Assembly: GCF_009828745.1 (NCBI RefSeq)
Contig: NZ_WTSX01000006.1
Span: 1-64,000, forward strand
Direction of reading: 5' to 3'
Origin: Erysipelothrix anatis
GTDB taxonomy: Bacteria > Bacillota_I > Bacilli_A > Erysipelotrichales > Erysipelotrichaceae
Length of the DNA stretch: 64,000 nucleotides
Positions 17,484 to 26,464 of the stretch are shown here, piece by piece. The position numbers and the translations under genes are program-made. The first letter of the stretch is position 1. Each line of letters begins with the position of its first letter. Below the pieces are notes generated by a model. That model had not been told where the DNA came from and made no database searches. It saw nothing but the letters and a program-made list of their open reading frames with translations.

Positions 17484-18926
17484 ATGGCATTTCGAGTCTG
17501 GTTGTACTTTTTAGTACTAACTGGACTCATGCTTTTATTTTTGTGGATGCTCCAGATTTCATTTATTGGACCCTATTATGAACGAAACCGTGCGCAGACC
17601 ATTCAGAAGAACGTTCTTGAAATTGAACGCCTTTTAATGCGTGAAGATTTCTACAATTCCGAAAAAGCAATGACGCAGATGTTAGCGAAAGAAAACATGT
17701 GTGCTGTCGTTTATAATGAACGCGGAATACGAATTATCAATGCGGATGCAGTTGGGACAAACTGTCATATCTCAAATCTCTCGTCAGATGCAGTCCAAGA
17801 ATATATGAAGATGACTCAAAATTCACAATCTCATGACTTTTCAATTCGCTTCGATAGTGAAATTTTTGAACAAGGTATGTACTTTTACGGTAAAAATGCA
17901 AAGATTCAAGATAATGATTTCTACATCTTCCTAAATACGCCCATCGAGTTGTTGGATTCGACGATATTTGTTCTTAAACGTCAATTTGGATTGGTTGCAC
18001 TCATGGTCTTCTCGTTTGCTACGATCGTAACGTTTATCTTGTCACGACGGTTATCACGACCGCTCGTTCAAATAACTGAAAATGCGCGTAAATTGGCGCA
18101 TGGGGATCTCAGTGTTAAATTTAATGAAGATGAATACAGTGAAGTAAAAGAACTTTCCAAAACATTAAACTTTGCTACGCATGAATTCCGCAAGACAGAC
18201 GAACTACGCCGTGATCTTGTAGCGAACGTGAGCCATGATATTAAGACGCCGCTAACAATGATTAAAGCATATGCTGAGATGATTCAAGATATTTCGGGAG
18301 ACGATCCTGAAATGCGCGAAAAACATCTGGGTGTTATCGTGGATGAAGTGAATCACTTAGAACGTTTAGTCAATGATATGCTCACGCTATCTAAATATGA
18401 ATCACAAGTATTCGATATAAAAGAAACAACCTTCAAGCTTTATGATCAAGTTCTCGGAAGTGTCAATTTATTCCAAGGGTTAGATATTGATTTTGTGATT
18501 GATGTGGATCCAACGTTGGAAGTGATTGCGGATGAAATTAAAATGGGACAGGTGCTTTACAATTACATCAATAATGCAACTAAATATGTTGGTGATGATC
18601 GTGTTATTGAAATTCATGCCCATGTTGACCCAAGAGAAGTCATCGTTTCAGTCAGCGATCATGGTCCAGGAATTGATGCTGATGTCATTAATCATGTCTG
18701 GGATCGGTACTATAAGATTGATAAAAACTATCAACGTACCGGAGGTAGTTCAGGTCTTGGTTTATCAATTGTACGCGCAATTTGTGAAGCGACGGGTTCT
18801 AAATATTGGGTTACATCTGAGGTTGGAAAAGGTTCAACGTTCTTCTATACGCTAAAACCAGCGCAGTCTCCAATGCCCCAAGCCCATGTAAAGAAACAAA
18901 AGAAGCAACCACGATCAAAAAAATAA
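17484..18926 (+). CDS. Sensor histidine kinase
   Basis: The 480-residue membrane partner of the upstream regulator. It has TM1 (about 3-27), an extracellular region of about 135 residues, TM2 (about 166-187) and a HAMP linker. The HisKA box is ANVSHDIKTPLT with His251, and the HATPase domain shows NYINNATKYV (N box), DHGPGID (G1) and GGSSGLGLSIV (G2). ATG 17484 begins four bases after the regulator's stop; an upstream TTG at 17463 is possible, and neither has a good ribosome site, so coupling is likely. The C-terminus is unusually basic (KKQKKQPRSKK). The signal sensed is unknown. Confidence 0.93.
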   Translation: MAFRVWLYFLVLTGLMLLFLWMLQISFIGPYYERNRAQTIQKNVLEIERLLMREDFYNSEKAMTQMLAKENMCAVVYNERGIRIINADAVGTNCHISNLSSDAVQEYMKMTQNSQSHDFSIRFDSEIFEQGMYFYGKNAKIQDNDFYIFLNTPIELLDSTIFVLKRQFGLVALMVFSFATIVTFILSRRLSRPLVQITENARKLAHGDLSVKFNEDEYSEVKELSKTLNFATHEFRKTDELRRDLVANVSHDIKTPLTMIKAYAEMIQDISGDDPEMREKHLGVIVDEVNHLERLVNDMLTLSKYESQVFDIKETTFKLYDQVLGSVNLFQGLDIDFVIDVDPTLEVIADEIKMGQVLYNYINNATKYVGDDRVIEIHAHVDPREVIVSVSDHGPGIDADVINHVWDRYYKIDKNYQRTGGSSGLGLSIVRAICEATGSKYWVTSEVGKGSTFFYTLKPAQSPMPQAHVKKQKKQPRSKK

Positions 18927-18930
18927 GAAC

Positions 18931-18962
18931 AAGAGTCCGAATCAAAAGGGGCTCTTTTTTAA
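18931..18962 (+). terminator. Terminator after the histidine kinase
   Basis: The stem aagagtcc/ggggctctt (one G-U pair) has a nine-base loop followed by TTTTTT. Confidence 0.8.
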
Positions 18963-19032
18963 TAAAAGCCTTGCATTTCTAATAGAGTGTGTTACATTAC
19001 TAACATAGTGCCACAAGAAACGAGGGGAAATA

Positions 19033-19938
19033 ATGAAACTAACTTTTCATAAAGTAAATAAGTACTTTGGGGAAAAACATGTACTTAAAGATATTTCATT
19101 CACAGTCAAGTCAGGTCAAATTTTTGGCTATCTTGGCCGAAATGGAGCTGGGAAAACAACTTCATTAAGAATTTTAATGGATGTTTTTGCAGCAAGTGAC
19201 GGAACTATCACGATGGATGATAAGCCATTTAAACCTGGTGATTATAAAATAGGGTATTTACCAGAAGAACGCGGGATGTACTCAAAGACACTCGTAAAAG
19301 ATCAATTATTGTATTTTGCGATGCTTCGAGGAGCAACACGTCAACATGCCCAAGAATCAATTGAATATTGGTCCAAGAAATTTGGCGTAGACATTTATCT
19401 AAACAGTAAACTTGAAACCCTATCAAAAGGAAATCAACAAAAGGTTCAAATCACACAAGCATTTCTCAATGAACCGGATATTCTGATTCTTGATGAACCA
19501 TTTAGTGGGCTTGATCCCGTCAACTCACAGGTGTTCCAAGATGCCCTTACTGAATATATTTCAGATGACCGCATTATTATATTCTCAAGTCATCAGATGT
19601 CATATGTTGAAACATTTTGTGATGACATAGCAATCATAAATTTTGGGCAGATTATTCTAAAAGGATCACTAGAAGCAATAAAACAAGAACGCGGGATGAA
19701 TAAAGTGAAACTTGCCTTGAATACACCGAATGACGCTTTTGAACAACTCTTAAATACAAAGGGCGTTACTGTTGAGCATGACCATAAAACAATGATTCTA
19801 ACATTGCCAGAAGCAATGACCCATCAAGAGCTTCTTGAATTTACCATTAAAGAAGGTATGGCGATTACATTGTTCAGTGACTATACACCAAGTCTGCACG
19901 ATATTTTTGTTGATGTTGCGGGAGGAACTAATGCATGA
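19033..19938 (+). CDS. ABC transporter ATP-binding protein, NatA type
   Basis: A 301-residue ATPase of the DrrA/NatA exporter class. Walker A is LGRNGAGKTT (34-43), the signature LSKGNQQ (130-136), Walker B LILDEP (151-156) and the switch His lies in SSHQMS. The C-terminal extension past residue 220 is typical of NatA. It pairs with the permease that overlaps its end. The ribosome site is GAGGGGAA; a TTGCAT at 18971-18976 with TACATT 16 bases downstream is a possible promoter. Na+ extrusion, bacitracin or lipid export are all seen in this class, so the substrate is open. Confidence 0.93.
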   Translation: MKLTFHKVNKYFGEKHVLKDISFTVKSGQIFGYLGRNGAGKTTSLRILMDVFAASDGTITMDDKPFKPGDYKIGYLPEERGMYSKTLVKDQLLYFAMLRGATRQHAQESIEYWSKKFGVDIYLNSKLETLSKGNQQKVQITQAFLNEPDILILDEPFSGLDPVNSQVFQDALTEYISDDRIIIFSSHQMSYVETFCDDIAIINFGQIILKGSLEAIKQERGMNKVKLALNTPNDAFEQLLNTKGVTVEHDHKTMILTLPEAMTHQELLEFTIKEGMAITLFSDYTPSLHDIFVDVAGGTNA

Positions 19939-21161
19939 AAAATCTAAGCACAGTATTTCGATTTGAATTCTTAGAAATGGCAAAGAAACGATCAACAATT
20001 ATCTCTACGCTTATCATTACGATGATTCTTGTGGCAATGACGTTTGTACCGAGTATTTTTCTCAATAAAGGTTCAAGTGATGATACAAGCACTACGGCTG
20101 AACCTAAGACATATGAGACACTTGGTGTTGTGGTAGACGACACGTCAATTCATGCGCCAGTCTTCAAAGCGTTACCGGAAATTCACGTTTATTCATCCGA
20201 AACAGCTCTAAAAGAAGCGGTTGAAGATGAAACGGTGACAGATGGAATAATTATAAATAGTGATACAAGCTACTCAATGTTAACGTTGAAGAGCTCGATG
20301 TTTAATCAAAATCAACAAATTGTTGAAGCAATCATGACACAAAATGTCATCGATACTAACTTGACTCAAAAGGGTATCGATCCTAATCAAGTGCGTGAAG
20401 CGTCTACAGTAACACTAAGCAATAGTGTCCAAATACTTGGAAAAGATGCATCTCAAAGCACATTTGTAGCGTTTGGAGTATTATTCGTTTTATATATGTT
20501 GATTCTCTTATACGGTCAATCAGTTGCGACATCCGTTGCGCGTGAAAAAGATAGCCGTACGATGGAATTATTAATCACAAGTACAAAACCCAAAGTATTG
20601 ATTCTTGGGAAAGTGCTTGCGGTCGGGCTTATTGGAATCTTACAGGTTGTTGTCATGATTCTCGGATTGACTTTGGGATACATGATTAATAAAGGGAACT
20701 ATCCAGAATTTATTACCGCAATGATTCAAGCATCAATTACCTGGGATGCTGCACTCATTTATGCTATCTTCTCAATTTCAGGATATTTCTTATATCTATT
20801 TATCTTTGCATCGCTTGGCTCACTCGTAACAAAAGTCGAAGATGTTTCCTCGGCAGTTACACCAATTACCTTTGTATTTGTGATTGCTTATCTACTCGCA
20901 TCGTTTGCAATGGGAATGCCAGATGCCACAGTTATTAAAATTGCGTCATACGTTCCGTTTGTGTCACTCTTTACAACACCGATTCGTTATATGATGACGA
21001 CGGTTCCAGTCTATGAATTAGTGGCATCTTTAGTGCTAATGCTTGGTGTTACGGTGGCGATTGCGAATCTTTCCATTTATATCTATCGTAAAGGATCGTT
21101 AAACTATGGAAACCGTATGAAATTCTCGGATATTCTCAAACAACGCAAATTTAAAGATTAG
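19935..21161 (+). CDS. ABC-2 type permease, NatB type
   Basis: A 408-residue membrane partner of the preceding ATPase. The N-terminal membrane helix (about 20-38) is followed by a large extracellular domain (about 45-170). Five further hydrophobic segments lie in residues about 175-395, with the conserved VAREKDSRTMELLITS loop before the second cluster. This layout is that of NatB/YhaP proteins. The start overlaps the ATPase stop by four bases (ATGA), which makes the pair coupled. The cytoplasmic C-terminus is short. Neighbouring two-component genes suggest stress-induced expression, as an inference. Confidence 0.92.
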   Translation: MKNLSTVFRFEFLEMAKKRSTIISTLIITMILVAMTFVPSIFLNKGSSDDTSTTAEPKTYETLGVVVDDTSIHAPVFKALPEIHVYSSETALKEAVEDETVTDGIIINSDTSYSMLTLKSSMFNQNQQIVEAIMTQNVIDTNLTQKGIDPNQVREASTVTLSNSVQILGKDASQSTFVAFGVLFVLYMLILLYGQSVATSVAREKDSRTMELLITSTKPKVLILGKVLAVGLIGILQVVVMILGLTLGYMINKGNYPEFITAMIQASITWDAALIYAIFSISGYFLYLFIFASLGSLVTKVEDVSSAVTPITFVFVIAYLLASFAMGMPDATVIKIASYVPFVSLFTTPIRYMMTTVPVYELVASLVLMLGVTVAIANLSIYIYRKGSLNYGNRMKFSDILKQRKFKD

Positions 21162-21252
21162 AGAAATATCAGCTACAATTACGACATGAAATATGCTAAA
21201 ATAGTTCTTGTTGTAAGAAAACGAAAAAAATGCTTAAAAAGTCAATGAATAC

Positions 21253-21281
21253 TAGACATATGATAATTCATAGGCTATAAT
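21253..21281 (+). promoter_or_regulatory. Strong promoter for the rplU operon
   Basis: A -35 TAGACA at 21253-21258, a 17-base spacer and a perfect -10 TATAAT at 21276-21281. The transcript would start near 21288 and include the structured leader before rplU. Confidence 0.75.
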
Positions 21282-21287
21282 GTTAAG

Positions 21288-21395
21288 GCATAAAAAGGCG
21301 TAAGTTGCATGTCCGAAAGGCGTACAACCGCACATAGCTAAGGTTTAAGAGAGAAATCCACCTTAGGTGGCGAGTCTTATGGCAAATTGAAGGAG
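21288..21395 (+). ncRNA. Ribosomal protein L21 leader (autoregulatory mRNA structure)
   Basis: Between the promoter and rplU lies a compact structured leader of about 100 bases. One hairpin pairs gttgcatgtcc (about 21304) with ggcgtacaac around a GAAA loop. A second pairs ctaaggt with accttag (about 21338-21368). A known L21 leader family precedes rplU in Firmicutes and is thought to let L21 repress its own operon. Position and two-stem design fit; I could not check the covariance model. Confidence 0.65.
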
Positions 21396-21402
21396 GTGTA
21401 CT

Positions 21403-21717
21403 ATGTACGCAATTATTGAAACAGGTGGAAAACAAATCCTCGTTGAGAAGGGACAAACTATCTTTGTTGAAAAGTTAGATGTTCAAGAAGGGGAAGAAGT
21501 TGTTTTTGAAACAGTTGTTGCTGTTAAAAACCGCACATTAAAAGTTGGTGCTCCTTATGTTAAAGGTGCTTCAGTTACAGCTAAAGTTGAAAAACAAGGA
21601 AAAGCTAAGAAGATTATTGTCTTCAAATACAAATCCAAAAAAGGTTCAACTCGTAAAAAACAAGGTCACCGTCAACCATACACACGTTTAGTTGTCGAAG
21701 ACATTATCTCAGGATAA
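21403..21717 (+). CDS. rplU: 50S ribosomal protein L21
   Basis: A 104-residue large-subunit protein that binds 23S rRNA. It starts [11 protein letters not shown] and ends with the basic [17 protein letters not shown] segment and the terminal IISG typical of bL21. A perfect AAGGAGGTG ribosome site precedes ATG 21403. First gene of rplU-prp-rpmA, controlled by the strong promoter and leader upstream. Confidence 0.98.
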   Translation: MYAIIETGGKQILVEKGQTIFVEKLDVQEGEEVVFETVVAVKNRTLKVGAPYVKGASVTAKVEKQGKAKKIIVFKYKSKKGSTRKKQGHRQPYTRLVVEDIISG

Positions 21718-21720
21718 TCA

Positions 21721-22041
21721 ATGATTAAAGTATCCATTTTAACAAAGGACAATCAGTTCCAATCAATGGAAGTGAGCGGCCATGCGGGTTCCGGTGAACC
21801 GGGCTTTGACTTGGTGTGTGCTGGAGTAAGTAGTATTATGACTGGTGCACTTAATGGTTTCGATACTTTGGATAACACTGTTGACTTGACTATGACACAA
21901 GAACCACTTGTTAAAATTGAAATATTAAATCAATCTGATCTTAATCAAAAACTCTTTGAGTTTGTGTTGATTCAATTAAAAACAATTGAATTTGCACACC
22001 CAGAATATATTGAAATCAACGAAAAGGAGGTTATTTCATGA
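21721..22041 (+). CDS. prp: Ribosomal-processing cysteine protease Prp
   Basis: Prp removes the N-terminal extension of L27 in Firmicutes and related groups, a step essential in Staphylococcus aureus. The 106 residues carry the catalytic pair His21 ([11 protein letters not shown]) and Cys33 (DLVCAGVSS). It lies between rplU and its substrate gene rpmA, the standard order, and overlaps rpmA by four bases. The L27 encoded next has the matching cleavage motif. Confidence 0.95.
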   Translation: MIKVSILTKDNQFQSMEVSGHAGSGEPGFDLVCAGVSSIMTGALNGFDTLDNTVDLTMTQEPLVKIEILNQSDLNQKLFEFVLIQLKTIEFAHPEYIEINEKEVIS

Positions 22042-22322
22042 AATTCTTATTAGATATCCAATTATTTGCTTCTAAAAAGGGAGTAGGTTCAACAAAAAAC
22101 GGTCGTGATTCACATTCAAAACGTCTTGGTTCAAAGGCTGCTGATGGACAAACCGTAACTGCTGGTACAATTCTTTACCGTCAACGTGGTACTAAGATTC
22201 ATCCAGGTTCAAACGTTGGACGTGGTGGCGATGATACATTATTCGCTAAAGTTGAAGGCGTTGTTAGATTTGAACGTATCGGCAAAGGCCGTAAATGCGT
22301 TTCAGTTTACCCAGTTGCTTAA
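22038..22322 (+). CDS. rpmA: 50S ribosomal protein L27 with cleavable N-terminal extension
   Basis: A 94-residue precursor of bL27, whose flexible N-terminus reaches the peptidyl transferase centre. The first ten residues, [10 protein letters not shown], precede [15 protein letters not shown]. The cut after IQLF would expose the normal L27 start, and Prp is encoded immediately upstream. The AAAGGAGGTT ribosome site lies inside the end of prp. A terminator follows. Confidence 0.97.
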   Translation: MKFLLDIQLFASKKGVGSTKNGRDSHSKRLGSKAADGQTVTAGTILYRQRGTKIHPGSNVGRGGDDTLFAKVEGVVRFERIGKGRKCVSVYPVA

Positions 22323-22332
22323 ATTTTAAACC

Positions 22333-22360
22333 AAATCCCCTCTAAACCGGGGATTTTTAA
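22333..22360 (+). terminator. Terminator after rpmA
   Basis: The stem aaatcccc/ggggattt with an eight-base loop is followed by TTTAATT. Confidence 0.8.
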
Positions 22361-22376
22361 TTGAGAGGATGATATT

Positions 22377-23660
22377 ATGTTTGTCGATCGCGTTAATATA
22401 AAAGTAATCGCAGGAGATGGTGGCGATGGTATGGCATCATTTCGTCGTGAGGCATTTGTGCCTCTTGGCGGACCATACGGTGGCGATGGTGGAAAAGGTG
22501 CAGATATTGTATTTGTTGCCGATTCCAATAAGTCTACATTATTAGACCTTCGTTTTAATCGTGTCATCAAAGGGAAACATGGCCAAGCAGGTAAGAACAA
22601 AAAAATGCATGGACGTGCTGCGGAACCTGTCATCTTAAAAGTTCCAGTAGGAACAGTCGTTTACGATGACGCAAAAGGTGTTGTTATTGCGGATTTAACG
22701 GAACATGGACAACGTGAGATTATCGCTCATGGTGGACGTGGTGGCCGTGGAAACACCCGCTTCGCAACTGCCAATAATCCTGCACCTCATTATGCTGAAA
22801 AAGGCGAATTGGGTGAAGAATTAGAAATTACAATTGAATTAAAACTCTTAGCAGATGTCGGAATTATTGGTTTTCCCTCTGTTGGAAAATCAACACTCTT
22901 ATCTGTTATAACACGTGCAAAACCTGAAGTTGCAGATTACCACTTTACAACAATCGTTCCTAATTTAGGTATTGCTTCCAGTCCTGATGGCCGTTCTTTT
23001 GCGGTTGCTGATATGCCAGGATTGATTGAAGATGCCCATCTTGGAAAAGGTTTGGGTCATGTTTTTTTGAAACATATCGAGCGAACACGTGTTTTAGTAC
23101 ATGTTGTGGATATGGGTGCTGAAGATGGGCGTGATCCTGTTGAGGATTACCGAGTCATCAATGAAGAACTTGAAAAATATGATGCAACGCTTATGAATAA
23201 ACCAATGGTGGTTGTGGCGAATAAAATGGACTTAGAGGTTTCTTCTGATAATCTTGAACGTTTTAAAGCCGCATATCCAGAAGTTGAAGTCTTTGAACTC
23301 ATTACAATGGTTGGTGATGGAATTGAATCACTCCTTTATCGAGTTGCAGACATTCTTGATGAACATATTGAAGAAGCCGTTGTTGAGCAAAGTAAAGCGG
23401 TTGTCTATAAATATGAGGCACCTCGTAGAAGCTTTGAAATCGAGCGTATTAATGAAACAAAATGGCGTGTTAGCGGCGATAGTATCGACCGTATGTTCCG
23501 TCAATTTGATTTTGATTCAGAAGAATCGGCAGTTCAATTTGGTCTGTCCATGAAACGTTTAGGTGTTGACCAAGCACTTCGTGACGCTGGTGCACGTGAT
23601 GGTGATGTTATTATTCTATCCGATGTACAGTTCATATTTGAAGAAGGCGAAGCCTACTAA
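22377..23660 (+). CDS. obg: Obg-family GTPase, ribosome assembly
   Basis: Obg/CgtA binds the 50S subunit late in assembly and links to stress signalling. The 427 residues comprise a glycine-rich Obg domain (1-158, many GGDGG turns), then the G domain with GFPSVGKST (165-173), TTIVP (191-195), DMPG (212-215) and NKMD (about 283). A C-terminal OCT domain spans about 350-427. Length and order are typical, and the place behind rpmA is conserved across bacteria. The ribosome site is GAGAGGATG. Confidence 0.97.
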   Translation: MFVDRVNIKVIAGDGGDGMASFRREAFVPLGGPYGGDGGKGADIVFVADSNKSTLLDLRFNRVIKGKHGQAGKNKKMHGRAAEPVILKVPVGTVVYDDAKGVVIADLTEHGQREIIAHGGRGGRGNTRFATANNPAPHYAEKGELGEELEITIELKLLADVGIIGFPSVGKSTLLSVITRAKPEVADYHFTTIVPNLGIASSPDGRSFAVADMPGLIEDAHLGKGLGHVFLKHIERTRVLVHVVDMGAEDGRDPVEDYRVINEELEKYDATLMNKPMVVVANKMDLEVSSDNLERFKAAYPEVEVFELITMVGDGIESLLYRVADILDEHIEEAVVEQSKAVVYKYEAPRRSFEIERINETKWRVSGDSIDRMFRQFDFDSEESAVQFGLSMKRLGVDQALRDAGARDGDVIILSDVQFIFEEGEAY

Positions 23661-23665
23661 AAGTA

Positions 23666-23692
23666 AACCCCGAGACACTCGGGGTTTTTTCA
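23666..23692 (+). terminator. Terminator after obg
   Basis: The stem aaaccccgag/ctcggggttt with a three-base loop is followed by TTTTC. Confidence 0.88.
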
Positions 23693-23759
23693 TTAGAATT
23701 CCATATCGTAATCAGTACTCAATGAAGGCTAAATATGATAAAATATACACGGTGATAAA

Positions 23760-24347
23760 ATGATCGCATATATATCAGGAACGGTCGTAAATCGGACCGA
23801 AGATGCAATAATTATTGATAATCAAGGAATTGGGTACTACATCTATTATGGTAGACCAGAAACAGTCGCACTAGATACACAAATGATTGTTCATACGTAC
23901 CAACATGTACGTGAGGATGCAATCATTCTTTTTGGCTTTGAGAGTAGACAAGATCTTGCTGTGTTTACACAACTCATTAGCGTTAAAGGGGTTGGACCTA
24001 AAACTGGTCTGGCTATCTTATCGAAAGTATCGCCTCAAGATCTTATTCTTGCGGTCGATCAAGAAGATTTAAAGTTTTTAAAAACCCTGCCAGGTGTAGG
24101 ACCAAAGATGGCATCACAAATATTACTAGATCTTAAAGGTAAATTTGTTTCTACAGGTAAGGATGCACCAAAAACAGAAAAAACATCACCAAACATTGAA
24201 GAAGCGATGGATGCGCTCATGACATTAGGTTTCAAGCGTGCTGAAGTTGGCTCCATTAAAAACGAACTCACGTTGTATGAGCAACAAGATGTAAATGCAC
24301 TCATTAAGTACGGATTACAGTTAATGAATGCTAGAAGGCGAGGATAG
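23760..24347 (+). CDS. ruvA: Holliday junction branch-migration protein RuvA
   Basis: RuvA binds four-way DNA junctions and loads RuvB. The 195 residues contain an OB-fold N-terminus, two helix-hairpin-helix motifs ([15 protein letters not shown] and [16 protein letters not shown]) and a C-terminal domain III that contacts RuvB ([12 protein letters not shown]). Start ATG 23760 with GGTGAT. ruvB follows after two bases. ruvC is absent, as is usual in Firmicutes, where RecU resolves junctions. Confidence 0.96.
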   Translation: MIAYISGTVVNRTEDAIIIDNQGIGYYIYYGRPETVALDTQMIVHTYQHVREDAIILFGFESRQDLAVFTQLISVKGVGPKTGLAILSKVSPQDLILAVDQEDLKFLKTLPGVGPKMASQILLDLKGKFVSTGKDAPKTEKTSPNIEEAMDALMTLGFKRAEVGSIKNELTLYEQQDVNALIKYGLQLMNARRRG

Positions 24348-24349
24348 GG

Positions 24350-25363
24350 ATGACACGAGTTGTTTCGGGAGAACCGATAGAAACTAACCAAGACTTCGAA
24401 GAAGCGTTACGTCCACATTCCTTGGAAGAATACATTGGACAACATGCTCTAAAAGAAAATCTTAGAATTTTTATTGAAGCAGCACGCAATCGAAATGAAA
24501 CAATTGATCATTTGCTTTTTTATGGACCTCCAGGTCTTGGAAAAACCACATTGGCTTATATCATTGCTCATGAGATGGAGACAGGTATTAAAGTTGCGAG
24601 CGGACCAAGTATTGAACGAAGTGGTGATCTTGCAGCAATATTATCAAGTTTAGACCCAGGAGATGTCCTCTTTATTGATGAAATTCACCGTCTACCTAAA
24701 GTTGTAGAGGAAGTGCTCTATTCTGCAATGGAAGATTTCTCCATAGACCTTGTCGTTGGAAAGGATTCGTCAACCCGAAGTATTCAAATTGATTTACCAC
24801 CGTTTACACTTGTGGGTGCCACGACGCGTGCAGGAGACCTATCGAGTCCACTACGGGATCGATTTGGTATTATCTCAAAATTGGAATACTATTCGCAAGA
24901 AGAACTTGAGGATATCGTGACACGAACAGGTCGTGTTATGGAAACAGAAATTAAAGGTCTAGCAGTCTCTGAAGTAGCCAAACGTTCCCGTGGAACACCA
25001 CGGATTGCAAACCGCTTATTCCGTCGTGTTCGTGACTTTGCCCAAGTTCTAAATGATAATCTTATCGATTTAGAAATTACACAACATGCTCTTGATAAAC
25101 TCAAAGTAGATAGTTTGGGTCTTGATGATGTTGATTTACGCTATCTAAGAGGGATTATTGAACGGTTTGATGGTGGCCCTGTTGGAATTGAGGCACTGGC
25201 CGCATCAATCTCAGAAGAAACAATGACACTAGAGGACGTTTATGAACCTTATTTATTACAACTTGGATTTATTAATCGAACACCACGAGGCCGTGTCGCG
25301 ACACCCAAAGCTTATGAGCATTTAAAAATCACGACACAAACTAGCCTTTTTGAACAGGAGTAA
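24350..25363 (+). CDS. ruvB: Holliday junction helicase motor RuvB
   Basis: The hexameric AAA+ motor of branch migration. The 337 residues include Walker [10 protein letters not shown] (59-67), Walker B FIDEIHR (108-114) and sensor 1 GATTRAG. An arginine finger and a winged-helix C-terminus ending in [15 protein letters not shown] complete it. It lies two bases after ruvA and three bases before murG, forming a tight gene string. Confidence 0.97.
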   Translation: MTRVVSGEPIETNQDFEEALRPHSLEEYIGQHALKENLRIFIEAARNRNETIDHLLFYGPPGLGKTTLAYIIAHEMETGIKVASGPSIERSGDLAAILSSLDPGDVLFIDEIHRLPKVVEEVLYSAMEDFSIDLVVGKDSSTRSIQIDLPPFTLVGATTRAGDLSSPLRDRFGIISKLEYYSQEELEDIVTRTGRVMETEIKGLAVSEVAKRSRGTPRIANRLFRRVRDFAQVLNDNLIDLEITQHALDKLKVDSLGLDDVDLRYLRGIIERFDGGPVGIEALAASISEETMTLEDVYEPYLLQLGFINRTPRGRVATPKAYEHLKITTQTSLFEQE

Positions 25364-25366
25364 CGT

Positions 25367-26464
25367 ATGAAAATTTGTATTGTAACAGGCGGTAGTGGCG
25401 GACATATTTACCCTGCGATAACCTTTGCCGATTATGTAAAAAAGACAACTGATAATGAAATATTCTTTATTGGAAATGATCATAAAATGGAGTCGTGGAT
25501 AGTGCCAGATTCGGGTTATCCGTTCTACTCAATTCACAATTTAGGACTTCAAGGAAGTAAAATTGATCGTATCAAGGCAGTTTTCTCACAATATGGTGCG
25601 TACAAAGCAGCAAAGAAACATCTAAAAGCACTTAAACCTGATGTTGTGATAGCGTTTGGTGGTTATGTAAGTGCACCTGTCGCGTTTGCTGCAAGTAAAC
25701 TTAAAATACCTTTAGTATTGCATGAACAAAATGCATTTCCAGGTAAAGCGAATAAGATGGTTGCGGATAAAGCACAAGCAATTATTACATGCTATCCTGA
25801 AGCATTTTCAGACATGCCGCAAGTTCATTATCTTGGAAATCCTCGCGCATCATTAGTGCATGAAACGATTGATTCAATACCTGAGCAGACGCGTTTGAAT
25901 TTGAAACCATCGTTACCTACTGTGCTGATTGTTATGGGTTCTCAAGGTTCGACATCAATGAATGAAAAATTAAAAACCTTTGTGAAAAAATTTGATAGCG
26001 ACGCTTATCAAGTCATTGTAACAACTGGGCCATTGCATGTCGCTTCATTCAAAGAAGCGGTTGGAGACGTTCATGAAAATATTCGAATCGAAGGATTTGT
26101 GGACCAAAAGGCCTTACTTCCAATAGTAGATTTAATTGTATGTCGCAGTGGTGCATCAACGATTGCAGAAATTCAGTCGTTCGGTTTGGCATCTTTATTG
26201 ATTCCAAGTCCACATGTTGCGAATAATCATCAGTATTACAATGCTAAATCATTATTTGATCAAGATGCTTGTGATATGATGCAAGAAAATGAAATTACTG
26301 AAACAAATCTTAACGAGCGCGTTGAATCACTTTTATCCGATTCATCACGACGCGAATCGTTAGGAAACAATGCACATAAAATGGCAATGCCAAATGCGGT
26401 GCGTGATATCACAGAACTGGTGACAAGGGTGGTGGACCAACAACGTGAGAAAAAACAAATTTGA
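25367..26464 (+). CDS. murG: UDP-GlcNAc: lipid-linked MurNAc-pentapeptide transferase MurG
   Basis: MurG adds GlcNAc to lipid I to make lipid II on the inner membrane face. The 365 residues start with the glycine-rich loop GGSGGH (8-13) and include HEQNAFPGKANK in the acceptor domain. The second domain has MGSQGS and CRSGASTIAEI, which bind the UDP-sugar. It follows ruvB rather than the usual mraY/murD/ftsW genes, so the division/cell-wall cluster is broken up here. The next gene, ftsQ, overlaps its end. Confidence 0.95.
   Translation: MKICIVTGGSGGHIYPAITFADYVKKTTDNEIFFIGNDHKMESWIVPDSGYPFYSIHNLGLQGSKIDRIKAVFSQYGAYKAAKKHLKALKPDVVIAFGGYVSAPVAFAASKLKIPLVLHEQNAFPGKANKMVADKAQAIITCYPEAFSDMPQVHYLGNPRASLVHETIDSIPEQTRLNLKPSLPTVLIVMGSQGSTSMNEKLKTFVKKFDSDAYQVIVTTGPLHVASFKEAVGDVHENIRIEGFVDQKALLPIVDLIVCRSGASTIAEIQSFGLASLLIPSPHVANNHQYYNAKSLFDQDACDMMQENEITETNLNERVESLLSDSSRRESLGNNAHKMAMPNAVRDITELVTRVVDQQREKKQI

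Noticed and set aside
22319-22633. Reverse-strand frame of 104 codons over the start of obg
   Set aside because: Pro/Ser-rich translation typical of antisense to a Gly-rich domain, no ribosome site, and it covers the rpmA terminator.
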